Positions 8,932 through 16,035 of a DNA stretch of 34,087 nucleotides are shown piece after piece; position 1 is the first letter of the stretch; every line of letters starts with the position of its first letter. The stretch comes from Gammaproteobacteria bacterium. Lineage in GTDB: Bacteria; Pseudomonadota; Gammaproteobacteria; Pseudomonadales; Azotimanducaceae. A model generated the notes under the pieces. The model ran no database searches. It was not told the origin of the DNA and saw nothing but the letters and a program-made list of their open reading frames with translations. Where the stretch lies: contig NZGC01000097.1 of NCBI GenBank assembly GCA_002689445.1, forward strand, positions 6,696 through 40,782. The letters run 5' to 3'. Made by a program: the position numbers and the translations under genes.

Positions 8932-9303
8932 GGTCAGTCGTGCTCGACAAGTTTTAGATCAGAGTCACGCGGATATCTGAGCCGTAGGTGTTAAAGAAAA
9001 TCGTATGAGACCACCATAGTGAAAGATGCTTGAGAGATCAAAACCCCTGTTGGTGTTTTTGTTTACGAGTCGCTCGAGATGACTGGAGGAGACAACGGGT
9101 TAACATCCAAACCACAGATTGCGGCTTCTGCATAGGGCAATCGGCAGCGACTGGTTAATGTCATGAGCCAGGTGGGGGTGTCAACTACCAGTATGAATGG
9201 TGGCATTTTACGTTGGCATCCTTGCCTTATCCGACCATCTACTTTGACTTTCCCGCGACTGCGGATTAGGGCTATGTCCTGGCAATCAATCGTGGGCTGA
9301 CAA
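8932..9303. other. Intergenic stretch with one imperfect hairpin, no gene supported
   Basis: About 370 bases separate the MATE and MFS genes. An imperfect hairpin at 9040-9059 (AAAACCCC loop GGTGTTTT, one mismatch) has T residues following on the plus side and could help end transcription. An open minus frame through 9063-9401 has no recognisable family and overlaps the MFS gene, so I do not call it. Confidence 0.4.
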
Positions 9304-10740
9304 TCAGGGGGTAGGCTTCCCTTCGCCATAGCCCAATTGATCCAAATTTGCATCGTGTCGGTTGCGGGTGATTTCGTATTTGGAGAATAGGTAAAGGGCA
9401 AGCGAGGGCAGGATCACACTGATGATCACAATAGCCACCGCCAGTTGCTCTACCGCGGCAATTTTCTCGAGACGGGTAGCTTCGGCTGAGAAGCCCACAA
9501 CACTCAACAATATGCCTTTAATCATGAGGCCAATGCCGGACACCGATTTTTGGATCAAATTTGGGCCCGCAAAAAATAGTCCTTCGGCACGACGTCCGGT
9601 CTGGGTTTGACTGTCTTCAACGACGTCGGCTGTCATAGAGCCAACGAGAATCCAGGCCAGCACCGCCACCGCAGCCGATACCAAAGAGTGCACCATCATG
9701 ATCCACCACAAAGTGCCATACTGCGCACCATTGGCAGGCAATAACTGGGTCCCCAAATGCAGGTCTGTCAGCCTAAGTACGAGGAGTAAAGGGCCAATCA
9801 GGATCGAGAGAATAAACAAAGTAACGGCGAGGTTTTTCTTATCGAAGCGTTGGGCTAACGGCCCGGCAAAACCGCTAATCAGCATTGCGGCAACCAAGTC
9901 GACAATGGCGAAAATAGCGACGTCTGAAGGCTTCCAGTCCCAAAAAAAACTATTGAAGTAAAAGCCTAAGCCGCTCGTCAAGCCCACAAAGACCGCAAAA
10001 ATGACGCCGGAAAAAAACAACATCAGCCAAGATTTATGATTAAGGGTTGACTTAATTTCGCGCCATATCGCGTGCATTGATTCTGGACGATCTTTTTTCG
10101 GTGGCTCAAGATGAGGGATGTCTTTGATGGTGCCCAGCGCAAAAATAGAGCCCGTTAACAGTATCAGTCCACTGCCCCAAAGCGCGAGCTCCTGATAGCC
10201 GTCAAAGTTGTCGTAGGAATCTTTTAGAAAGTACTTTTGAGTTGCGTAATAAATGCCAGCACCACCGACCCAGCCGAAAAGGCTACTCAACCCATGCAGC
10301 TGGGTGCGCTGATGATAGTCTTTGGAAATCTCTGCACCCAGGGCTTCTCGAGGTATCTGATAAAGCGTCCAGGAAACGCGCAGCAAGGTAATGAAAAACA
10401 AGAGTTGGAAAAACAAGCCAAGTTGAGAATCGGCCAATTGCCAAGTGATGAGTAAAAAATAAAAGAGAGCGCCCGGAATGATGCTAGCAAAAATATAGGG
10501 ATGTCTTCGTCCGAAGCGGGTTCGAGTGTAATCTGAAAAATATCCAATGAGTGGGTCAGTAATACCGTCAATCACCAGGGCAATCGCGAGGGCTAGGCTA
10601 ACCAGCAATGCGTCGAGACCGAGAACGTTGTTGTAGTAATAGAAAATTGGCGCACCCAGGAAATTACCTTTGATAGCGGGCGACAAATTACCAATACCAT
10701 AAAAAATGAGACTCGAGAGAGATGCGCGCCGCTGGGTCAT
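9304..10740 (-). CDS. MFS transporter, GPH (glycoside-pentoside-hexuronide:cation symporter) type
   Basis: An inner-membrane importer of about 12 helices, 478 residues. The GPH signature region is clear in the first third: an ALVIDGITDPLIGYFSDYTRTRFGRRHP-type loop, here with D-x-x-T-D-P-L-I-G and the R-x-x-x-G-R-R-R/H-P motif near residues 56-80. This sets it apart from other MFS branches. The start ATG 10740 has GGAGAA upstream at 10 to 5 nt from the start. GPH members typically bring in sugars, uronates or glycosides with Na+ or H+. No glycosidase is adjacent, so the substrate is open. It diverges from the PhyH gene. Confidence 0.88.
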   Translation of the reverse strand: MTQRRASLSSLIFYGIGNLSPAIKGNFLGAPIFYYYNNVLGLDALLVSLALAIALVIDGITDPLIGYFSDYTRTRFGRRHPYIFASIIPGALFYFLLITWQLADSQLGLFFQLLFFITLLRVSWTLYQIPREALGAEISKDYHQRTQLHGLSSLFGWVGGAGIYYATQKYFLKDSYDNFDGYQELALWGSGLILLTGSIFALGTIKDIPHLEPPKKDRPESMHAIWREIKSTLNHKSWLMLFFSGVIFAVFVGLTSGLGFYFNSFFWDWKPSDVAIFAIVDLVAAMLISGFAGPLAQRFDKKNLAVTLFILSILIGPLLLVLRLTDLHLGTQLLPANGAQYGTLWWIMMVHSLVSAAVAVLAWILVGSMTADVVEDSQTQTGRRAEGLFFAGPNLIQKSVSGIGLMIKGILLSVVGFSAEATRLEKIAAVEQLAVAIVIISVILPSLALYLFSKYEITRNRHDANLDQLGYGEGKPTP

Positions 10741-10917
10741 GTTAGGTTCTCCATTGGATAACTTGACGTTAGCACTAATGGTGAGCGATAAACCATCAAA
10801 AAGAGACCGGCAAAGTTTTTAAATTGAGTGAATGGGCTACAGTTTGGATGCTGGATTAGATTGAGCATGAGAAAATAAATCTAAGTTGAAAGGAGTGACG
10901 ACCTTGAGCATAAGACA

Positions 10918-11946
10918 GTGACAATGGAAGGTCAGCAGGGCCGCGGTTGGCGAGGGCTTGATCCCAACAGTAAGTCAGTTAAAGCGCTGCAGCAGCAGTT
11001 AGCAGCTGAGGTCGGGTTGCCAGCCTTTGAGGTTCATCGGCCTGAGGATACCCAAGCCATCGCCACGAGTTTTCATCGAGATGGTTTTGCGGTGGTGAAA
11101 GATGTTTTATCGGAATCCCAAGTCAATGCGTTGCATCGAGGTTGCCTTCGGGTCATTGATGAAATTTTGACGTTGGATCCAGAAGGTCGCGGCAATCGAG
11201 GCTCGCATCGTTATTCTTTTGGGAGCGCGTCGCTGACCGATGCTCAGTTACACCAGCCAGAGTGGGTGGCGCTGCTTGAGATCCCTTCAATCATAGCAAT
11301 GATAGGAACCGTATTTGGTGGGCCAGATTTTTTGGTGCGAAGTGCCGGCGGCGATTTTTGTTTGCCCGGCGCTTGTGATTATCAACCCTTGCATTCAGAT
11401 ATGTCTGACCGACAAAGCTTCGAATTAAAGCCGGGAAAATCGCTGGTCGTAGGATCCTTTTTTGATCGGGAAGCGCGATTAAATTATCGTGATCTGCCAT
11501 GCCCTTATATTGCCTGCAATTTTATAACCAGTGATTGGACGTCACAGAATGGTCCAATTCGCCAGGTTGCAGGCACTCAAAATAGTCAGGTTCCTATGCC
11601 CAGTCTGGCAGAAGAGCCCACTTGGATGCGGTCGTCTAGACTCTATCCCCTCTCCGCGGGTAGCATTATTTTACGAGACGTCAGGGCTTGGCATGGTGGT
11701 ACGCCCAATGTATCTGATGAGGTAAGAGCAATGCCCAACGTTGAATTTTTCGCGCCTTGGTACCGAGAACCTTTGGTGCGTAGCTTGCCGCTTGCGCTTT
11801 ATCGCGGCTTAGGTCCAGAGGCGCAGCGACGGTGTCGATACATCGTCGAGCGTAAGGGAACGCCGTTGAAGCTGGGTTATCGTCGTCACCTGGGGGGCAC
11901 CCCGGAGAATTCTAGGAGCAGGGTGACGAACGCCTCAATTGATTGA
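10918..11946 (+). CDS. Phytanoyl-CoA dioxygenase (PhyH) family protein
   Basis: A non-haem Fe(II)/2-oxoglutarate-dependent oxygenase candidate of 342 residues. An N-terminal F-H-R-D-G-F-A-V-V-K-D-V-L segment is the classic PhyH opening. The iron facial triad is suggested by L-H-S-D-M-S-D near residue 158 (HxD) and the distal W-H-G-G-T-P-N; the R near D-E-V-R may bind 2-oxoglutarate. The start is uncertain: GTG 10918 or ATG 10924. The best ribosome site (AGGAG, 10891-10895) lies over 20 nt upstream and would better serve a very short leader frame ending at TGA 10919-10921, which overlaps the GTG. A MarR regulator follows on the same strand. Hydroxylation of a lipid or secondary metabolite is likely; substrate unknown. 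Confidence 0.82.
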   Translation: MTMEGQQGRGWRGLDPNSKSVKALQQQLAAEVGLPAFEVHRPEDTQAIATSFHRDGFAVVKDVLSESQVNALHRGCLRVIDEILTLDPEGRGNRGSHRYSFGSASLTDAQLHQPEWVALLEIPSIIAMIGTVFGGPDFLVRSAGGDFCLPGACDYQPLHSDMSDRQSFELKPGKSLVVGSFFDREARLNYRDLPCPYIACNFITSDWTSQNGPIRQVAGTQNSQVPMPSLAEEPTWMRSSRLYPLSAGSIILRDVRAWHGGTPNVSDEVRAMPNVEFFAPWYREPLVRSLPLALYRGLGPEAQRRCRYIVERKGTPLKLGYRRHLGGTPENSRSRVTNASID

Positions 11947-12004
11947 GCCAATTCTCTGCTCGATCTCGCTATGATGTGGCGAGTTCGGGTAGAATCCGCG
12001 CCTT

Positions 12005-12014
12005 AATGTACAGT
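12005..12014 (+). promoter_or_regulatory. Candidate operator half-site in the MarR gene leader
   Basis: AATGTACAGT lies 14 nt upstream of the MarR start codon, just after a possible -10 box TAGAAT at 11990-11995. The same 10-mer forms half of the palindrome at 12808-12831. This placement suits autoregulation by the MarR protein, but the match is short. Confidence 0.3.
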
Positions 12015-12027
12015 CAAGGAAAGGCCA

Positions 12028-12510
12028 GTGACGGAATACGACGAAATTTTGATTGCTTTGCGAAAAATCACCCGAGCAATTGATTTGCATTCCAAAAAGT
12101 TGCTCAAAGCATCCGGGCTAACAACCTCACAACTACTGGTTATGCAAGCAATACAAAAACTCGATTTGGCAGCGCCCAGTACAATTGCTCGTGAGGTGAT
12201 GCTGTCTCAGGCGACGATTTCTTCACTGCTTGACCGACTAGAGCGAAATCAGCTCGTCCGTCGGTCGAAAGGTAATGCAGATCGTCGTTTAACGCGCATA
12301 GAATTGACCCCACTGGGTGAAGAAAAATTGTCGAGCTCGCCGTCACCGCTGCAGGCTGATTTTATCGAAAACTACCAAGCGCTGCCGGATTGGCAGCGCC
12401 ATATGCTGGTCGCATCGATGCAAAAAATCGCAAGCATGATGAATGCTGAAGCATTGGATGCCGCTCCTATATTGGCGATGGGAGAAATTCACTCAGTCTC
12501 TAACCCCTAA
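12028..12510 (+). CDS. MarR family transcriptional regulator
   Basis: A 160-residue winged-helix regulator, matching family size. The recognition-helix region reads SQATISSLLDRLERNQLVRR and is followed by the wing S-K-G-N-A-D-R-R-L-T-R-I-E-L-T, containing the conserved D-x-R of MarR proteins. GTG 12028 is chosen because AAGGAAAGG lies immediately upstream with good spacing. MarR proteins usually repress their own operon and a neighbouring gene, releasing DNA on binding a small phenolic or lipid-like ligand. The PhyH gene upstream and the unknown gene downstream are natural target candidates, because a shared 10-mer lies at both this gene's leader and the start of the downstream convergent gene. 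Confidence 0.9.
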   Translation: MTEYDEILIALRKITRAIDLHSKKLLKASGLTTSQLLVMQAIQKLDLAAPSTIAREVMLSQATISSLLDRLERNQLVRRSKGNADRRLTRIELTPLGEEKLSSSPSPLQADFIENYQALPDWQRHMLVASMQKIASMMNAEALDAAPILAMGEIHSVSNP

Positions 12511-12819
12511 TGGTTTTTGGACAATGGTGAAGGGCAAGTAAGCCTTAACGAGCGTGCCATCATAGCTGCCTAAGAGAAATTCGTTTGAATTTAAGGGTAG
12601 CCAATCTTTGAAATAGTTGGATGGCTGCCTTGGGTTTCGTCGCTGTTCGTTAGGAATGAAGTCCACCGCTAGCTTAACGGGTCGCTCAATGTGCAGCGCG
12701 AACCCGCCCCAATAAAAGTACTGAAGCGCACCAGATCGCATAAGTACGCCTACTGAACCTCGGTCTTCCTGACCTAGAGTCACGAGGCGTTGATTGATTC
12801 TGATTCGTATACTGTACAT
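12493..12819 (-). CDS. Unknown 108-residue protein with palindrome at its start codon
   Basis: I do not recognise this protein. It is a small soluble-looking protein with an aromatic core (FYWGGF near the middle), a charged stretch N-E-Q-R-R-N-P-R and no signal peptide. ATG 12819 is preceded directly by an in-frame TAA, so this is the longest frame. No ribosome site is visible; TATACT lies 6 nt upstream of the ATG, so a leaderless transcript is possible. The start codon lies inside the palindrome at 12808-12831. The gene converges with the MarR gene and overlaps its end by 18 bases, a common arrangement for real tail-to-tail genes. Confidence is moderate because no family supports it. Confidence 0.5.
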   Translation of the reverse strand: MYSIRIRINQRLVTLGQEDRGSVGVLMRSGALQYFYWGGFALHIERPVKLAVDFIPNEQRRNPRQPSNYFKDWLPLNSNEFLLGSYDGTLVKAYLPFTIVQKPLGVRD

Positions 12820-12831
12820 TTATACAGTATA
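12808..12831. promoter_or_regulatory. LexA-like or MarR-type palindromic operator
   Basis: Perfect 9-bp arms TATACTGTA (12808-12816) and TACAGTATA (12823-12831) flank a 6-bp spacer. The core is CTGT-N8-ACAG with AT-rich flanks, which fits the gammaproteobacterial LexA (SOS) box. Alternatively it may be the operator of the nearby MarR protein, since AATGTACAGT also occurs in that gene's leader. Confidence 0.55.
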
Positions 12832-12871
12832 ATGATTTTTCTGGGCACTGGAACGCAAAGGACAGATTGCC

Positions 12872-12877
12872 TATACT
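12872..12877 (+). promoter_or_regulatory. -10 box of the tRNA-Arg promoter
   Basis: TATACT is followed by a GC-rich stretch (ACGCGC) as in stable-RNA promoters. The -35 region (TGGAAC at 17-base spacing) is weak. A small TCGCG-CAAA-CGCGA hairpin (12886-12899) lies between the predicted start of transcription and the tRNA and may take part in 5' processing. Confidence 0.4.
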
Positions 12878-12905
12878 ACGCGCTCTCGCGCAAACGCGAA
12901 ATTAA

Positions 12906-12982
12906 CCGCTCGTAGCTCAGCTGGATAGAGCACCAGGCTTCGAACCTGGGTGTCGGGAGTTCGAATCTCTCCGGGCGGGCCA
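12906..12982 (+). tRNA. tRNA-Arg (anticodon UCG)
   Basis: A complete 77-nt cloverleaf with encoded CCA. The acceptor stem CCGCTCG pairs with CGGGCGG with one G-U pair. The D-stem is GCTC/GAGC. The anticodon stem is CCAGG/CCTGG around loop CTTCGAA, giving anticodon TCG at 12940-12942. The T-arm is GGGAG-TTCGAAT-CTCTC. It reads the arginine codon CGA, and others if its wobble base is modified. Confidence 0.95.
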
Positions 12983-13053
12983 TCTCTCTAAGCATCTTAC
13001 TGTATCATTGCATTGATCGTGCTCATCGATGGCTCTACTTTAGAGGGAAATAT

Positions 13054-13083
13054 TTGACAAGTCTCGCTTGCTTTATCTATAGT
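13054..13083 (+). promoter_or_regulatory. Strong sigma70-like promoter before the metal-uptake genes
   Basis: TTGACA (13054-13059) and TATAGT (13078-13083) with an 18-base spacer are close to consensus. Predicted transcription starts at about 13090, which is the ATG of the small secreted protein. The TTGACA also overlaps the alternative TTG start at 13054. I see no unambiguous Zur box around it. Confidence 0.55.
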
Positions 13084-13089
13084 CGCGCG

Positions 13090-13359
13090 ATGCAGCAGGC
13101 ACTAAGAAAAATCGCTTTCCTTTTTGGCCTCGCCCTTTTGGTCGTCAACTTCAATGCTAACGCGTTGCATGCCCACACTGATGGTCTTGAGCGAGACTGT
13201 GTCGCCTGCGCCCATACGGGCGACGCCGATGGTCTGGTCTGTGAGCCCTCGGTCGATCAAATCGTCATCTATCTTGATGGCTTTGATTCCTACCCTACTC
13301 GGGGATCCGAGGCTGTAAGCCATCACCAACCTCCCGCGAGAGCGCCCCCCGCAGTTTAG
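13090..13359 (+). CDS. Small secreted Cys/His protein next to ZnuD-like receptor
   Basis: An 89-residue protein (101 if TTG 13054 is used) with an N-terminal signal-like segment: positively charged start, a hydrophobic run IAFLFGLALLVV, then an N-A-L-H-A-H stretch. The mature part has a C-V-A-C-A-H motif and scattered Asp/His. Small proteins of this kind sit beside outer-membrane metal receptors, where they are thought to bind metal in the periplasm. Start choice is open: TTG 13054 has GAGGG 6 nt upstream, but TTGACA there is also the -35 box of a good promoter, which would make ATG 13090 leaderless. The ZnuD-like receptor follows on the same strand after about 170 bases. The role is inferred from context. 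Confidence 0.6.
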   Translation: MQQALRKIAFLFGLALLVVNFNANALHAHTDGLERDCVACAHTGDADGLVCEPSVDQIVIYLDGFDSYPTRGSEAVSHHQPPARAPPAV

Positions 13360-13528
13360 CAATACCGTTGTTCAAGGAAGGGGCCGTCATTGGCCTGCGA
13401 AAGAGTTCGCTTTGCTGCCAGCACAGCCCCAATTTTGAAAAATGTATCCCAGTTTGACTGTGTGAGCAGTTTTGCCTCGTGATCAAGATCTCGAAGCCCG
13501 CTTCATGACTGGGTGGTTGGAGCTAACA

Positions 13529-15880
13529 ATGCAAATAATGAACAGAATAAGTATACGTCGAGGGTGGACGGCACTCATCTTAGCCGTGTGGTCAAGCATC
13601 GCATTATCAGATGAAGGTAATGCGGCTCAAGCGGATATCGAGGAAATTGTGGTGACCGGCTCGTTGCTGCACAGGAATGTCGACAGTAACGCAAGTCCTT
13701 TGCATGTAGTGGGCACAAAGAGGTTAGCAGAGCTACCGGTTCTGAGTATCGGAGAAGCGATTAACGGGCTACTCGGGGTATCGACAGCCGATTACGGCAG
13801 CGGCGTGGGGCAACCGGTGATTCGAGGATTGAGCGGGAGTCGGGTGCGAGTTTTACAAAATGGCTTGGTCGCTCGGGATGTTTCCATCCTAGGGGGCGAT
13901 CATATCAACGAGGTTGATCTCACCGATGCCCAGCAGGTGGAGGTTATTCGTGGTCCTGCTTCGCTATTTTTTGCTAACGGCACCATCGGTGGTGTGGTTA
14001 ATGTGGTAGACCATTCGATTGCTCGGGAAGATATTGTGGTGCCCGAGTTTCGTCTTTCGGGTGAAGCGCAAGGGGTAAACGATGGTGATGCCGTGTCCCT
14101 CGCGTTTCGCAATAACCTAGGAGGGATAAACTTCAGCTATGCAGGCAGTTTCAGTAATCTCAATGACTACGAGATTCCGACCGGCGCACTGGCTGACGAG
14201 TCGCATCACGAGGACCATGACGAAGCAGAACATCACGATGAAGACGAAGATGGTGATGAGGATCATTCTGAAGAAGAATTTTTATCACGATTGGCCAACT
14301 CCGACACTCAGCGCGAAACGCATCAAGTGGGTTTTTCAAAGACCGGCGATTGGGGTTATGTAGGGTTGTCTTATGCCCAGCAAGAAAGTGTCTACGGCAT
14401 CCCTGTGCATGCCGATGAGCATGGTGACGAGCACGACGACGATCACGAAGGCGACGATCATGACGACGAACTCGCTGATCATGATGATGACCACGAGGAT
14501 GATCATGACGGGGAGCATGGTGAGGATGAACGTATTTTTTCCTCGACGGAGTCGAAAGTCACCACGTTGGAGGGTCGTTTTGACGTTGCAGCAAGTTTGC
14601 TCAACAGCGTGAGCTTTCACCTTAGAAACAGCGATTATGAATTGGTTGAGCAGCATAGTGAGGAGCACGAAGGGCACGAGTCTGATGACCATGACGAACA
14701 TGAAGGTCACGAGGAAGGGCCAACCGCCTTCTCTAATCAATCAAACGAGTTCGGGTTCAAATTTAATTTGGACAACGATAATGCCTCTCATCGAGTCGTT
14801 TTGAATTTTGCAGATGAAGACATCGCAATTATTGGTGAAGAAGCGTTTCTGAACCCCAATAAGTCCCGAGAAATGACAGCGGGGTATTACTTTAGCCGAG
14901 AATTTGCCAATTCGGTTCACCTAGATTTTGGGGCAAGGCTAGACAAAATTAACCGTCGAGGCTCTTTGGTGCATCACGAAGAGGAACATGACGAAGAAGG
15001 TCATGATGAAGAAGATCATGACGAAGAAGAACACGACGACGAAGATCACGACGATCATCACGAAGAGGGTGAAGTTGAGAAATACAACTTGGACTTTACC
15101 ACCACCAGTTTTGCTGGGACGATCAGTCGATCGATAGGTCAAGACATTGATGTATCGTTCGGGCTTGCCAGCGTCGAGCGAGCGCCGTCTGCGGTAGAGC
15201 TGTTTATTGATGGTCCTCATTTGGCGGCACAGCGCTACGAGGTGGGAGATGTAACCCTCGCTTCTGAGCGCTCTCGCAATGCTGAATTGAGCATTGCGTA
15301 TCAGCGGGGCGCAGTGTTCAGTAAGTTTACCGTTTTCAACAATCAGATTGATGATTACATTTATCTGCGAGATGAGTCAGAGCTGGACCGCGACGACGAT
15401 CATGACCATGATCATGGATCACTGATACTGGGAAATTACGTTCAAGCGGATGCTCGCTTTACAGGCTTTGAATTCGAAGTCGGCACTGAGTTTGAGTTTC
15501 CCCAGGGGCTGATCCGATTGTCGCTTGGTCGTGATCAAACGAAAGCAGAATTCGATGATGGAACCTATGTTCCCCGAATTGCACCGGCCCGGAATCTGTT
15601 AGAAATTGAAGCTAACTTTGGCCGGTTTGATGCGTCGATTCGATATCAGGATGTCGATCGGCAAAGCCGAACTGCCCAAAATGAATTGGCAACCGCGGGT
15701 TACGAGTCACTGAACATGAGCCTTGGTACCACCCTGGATCTTGGGTCGGTGGCCGTGCAGGCAACCTTGTTCGGGCGCAACCTGTTAGATGACATTGCTA
15801 GGCGCCATACATCCTTCGTGAAAGAGCAGGCGCCGTTGCCAGGGCGTAATATCGGGTTGAAATTGACACTTAAACGCTAA
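13529..15880 (+). CDS. TonB-dependent receptor, ZnuD-like (zinc), with His/Asp/Glu-rich loops
   Basis: An outer-membrane beta-barrel receptor of 783 residues from ATG 13529, chosen because GGAG lies 6 nt upstream; further upstream TTG and ATG starts lack this. It has a signal peptide, then a TonB box-like I-E-E-I-V-V-T-G. A plug domain carries V-I-R-G-L-S-G-S-R-V and V-E-V-I-R-G-P-A-S-L-F. A C-terminal barrel ends with G-R-N-I-G-L-K-L-T-L-K-R. Five blocks rich in His, Asp and Glu (about 14196-14280, 14407-14532, 14647-14718, 14968-15080, 15387-15419) lie where extracellular loops are expected. ZnuD receptors carry such His-rich loops and import zinc, or zinc bound to carriers, using TonB energy. 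The number and acidity of the blocks are unusual. Confidence 0.88.
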   Translation: MQIMNRISIRRGWTALILAVWSSIALSDEGNAAQADIEEIVVTGSLLHRNVDSNASPLHVVGTKRLAELPVLSIGEAINGLLGVSTADYGSGVGQPVIRGLSGSRVRVLQNGLVARDVSILGGDHINEVDLTDAQQVEVIRGPASLFFANGTIGGVVNVVDHSIAREDIVVPEFRLSGEAQGVNDGDAVSLAFRNNLGGINFSYAGSFSNLNDYEIPTGALADESHHEDHDEAEHHDEDEDGDEDHSEEEFLSRLANSDTQRETHQVGFSKTGDWGYVGLSYAQQESVYGIPVHADEHGDEHDDDHEGDDHDDELADHDDDHEDDHDGEHGEDERIFSSTESKVTTLEGRFDVAASLLNSVSFHLRNSDYELVEQHSEEHEGHESDDHDEHEGHEEGPTAFSNQSNEFGFKFNLDNDNASHRVVLNFADEDIAIIGEEAFLNPNKSREMTAGYYFSREFANSVHLDFGARLDKINRRGSLVHHEEEHDEEGHDEEDHDEEEHDDEDHDDHHEEGEVEKYNLDFTTTSFAGTISRSIGQDIDVSFGLASVERAPSAVELFIDGPHLAAQRYEVGDVTLASERSRNAELSIAYQRGAVFSKFTVFNNQIDDYIYLRDESELDRDDDHDHDHGSLILGNYVQADARFTGFEFEVGTEFEFPQGLIRLSLGRDQTKAEFDDGTYVPRIAPARNLLEIEANFGRFDASIRYQDVDRQSRTAQNELATAGYESLNMSLGTTLDLGSVAVQATLFGRNLLDDIARRHTSFVKEQAPLPGRNIGLKLTLKR

Positions 15881-15918
15881 CCGACGGAAGCGATAAGCGG
15901 TAGATCCAAGAAGCTGGG

Positions 15919-15947
15919 TTGCCCGCCGGGTAAAATCAGGCGGGCAA
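15919..15947. terminator. Hairpin between convergent genes, possible terminator
   Basis: Perfect 9-bp arms TTGCCCGCC (15919-15927) and GGCGGGCAA (15939-15947) with an 11-base loop lie just past the receptor stop. There is no T-run on either side, so it may act as a transcript-stabilising hairpin or a Rho-assisted end rather than an intrinsic terminator. Confidence 0.4.
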
Positions 15948-15980
15948 GGCCACTAGGGGCGAGCATGATTGAATGCTTCT

Positions 15981-16028
15981 GATTTGGTCAACTGCTCTTC
16001 CAATGATTCGGTCAACTGCCCTTCCAAG
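15981..16028. repeat. 24-bp tandem duplication
   Basis: Two adjacent 24-bp copies (15981-16004 and 16005-16028) match at 21 of 24 positions. They lie between the receptor and the PPOX-type gene, immediately past the latter's stop codon. Confidence 0.85.
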
Positions 16029-16035
16029 CCATAAT

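Noticed and set aside
9040..9059. Imperfect hairpin as an intrinsic terminator for the MFS gene
   Set aside because: About 245 bases past the stop, one mismatch in the stem, and its T-run points the other way.
9063..9401. 112-codon minus-strand frame overlapping the MFS gene end
   Set aside because: Overlaps MFS coding in another frame, with no ribosome site or recognisable family.
13000..13054. Possible Zur box before the metal-uptake genes
   Set aside because: I looked for the GTTATAnTATAAC type palindrome and found only weak, imperfect matches.
14336..14740. Second hydrophobic minus-strand frame inside the receptor gene
   Set aside because: Same antisense artefact of the His/Asp-rich coding repeats.
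14939..15220. Minus-strand frame with long Val/Phe/Met-rich hydrophobic stretch resembling a membrane protein
   Set aside because: It is the antisense of the GA(C/T)/CA(C/T)-rich acidic-histidine block of the receptor, which automatically reads as Val/Phe/Ile/Met.
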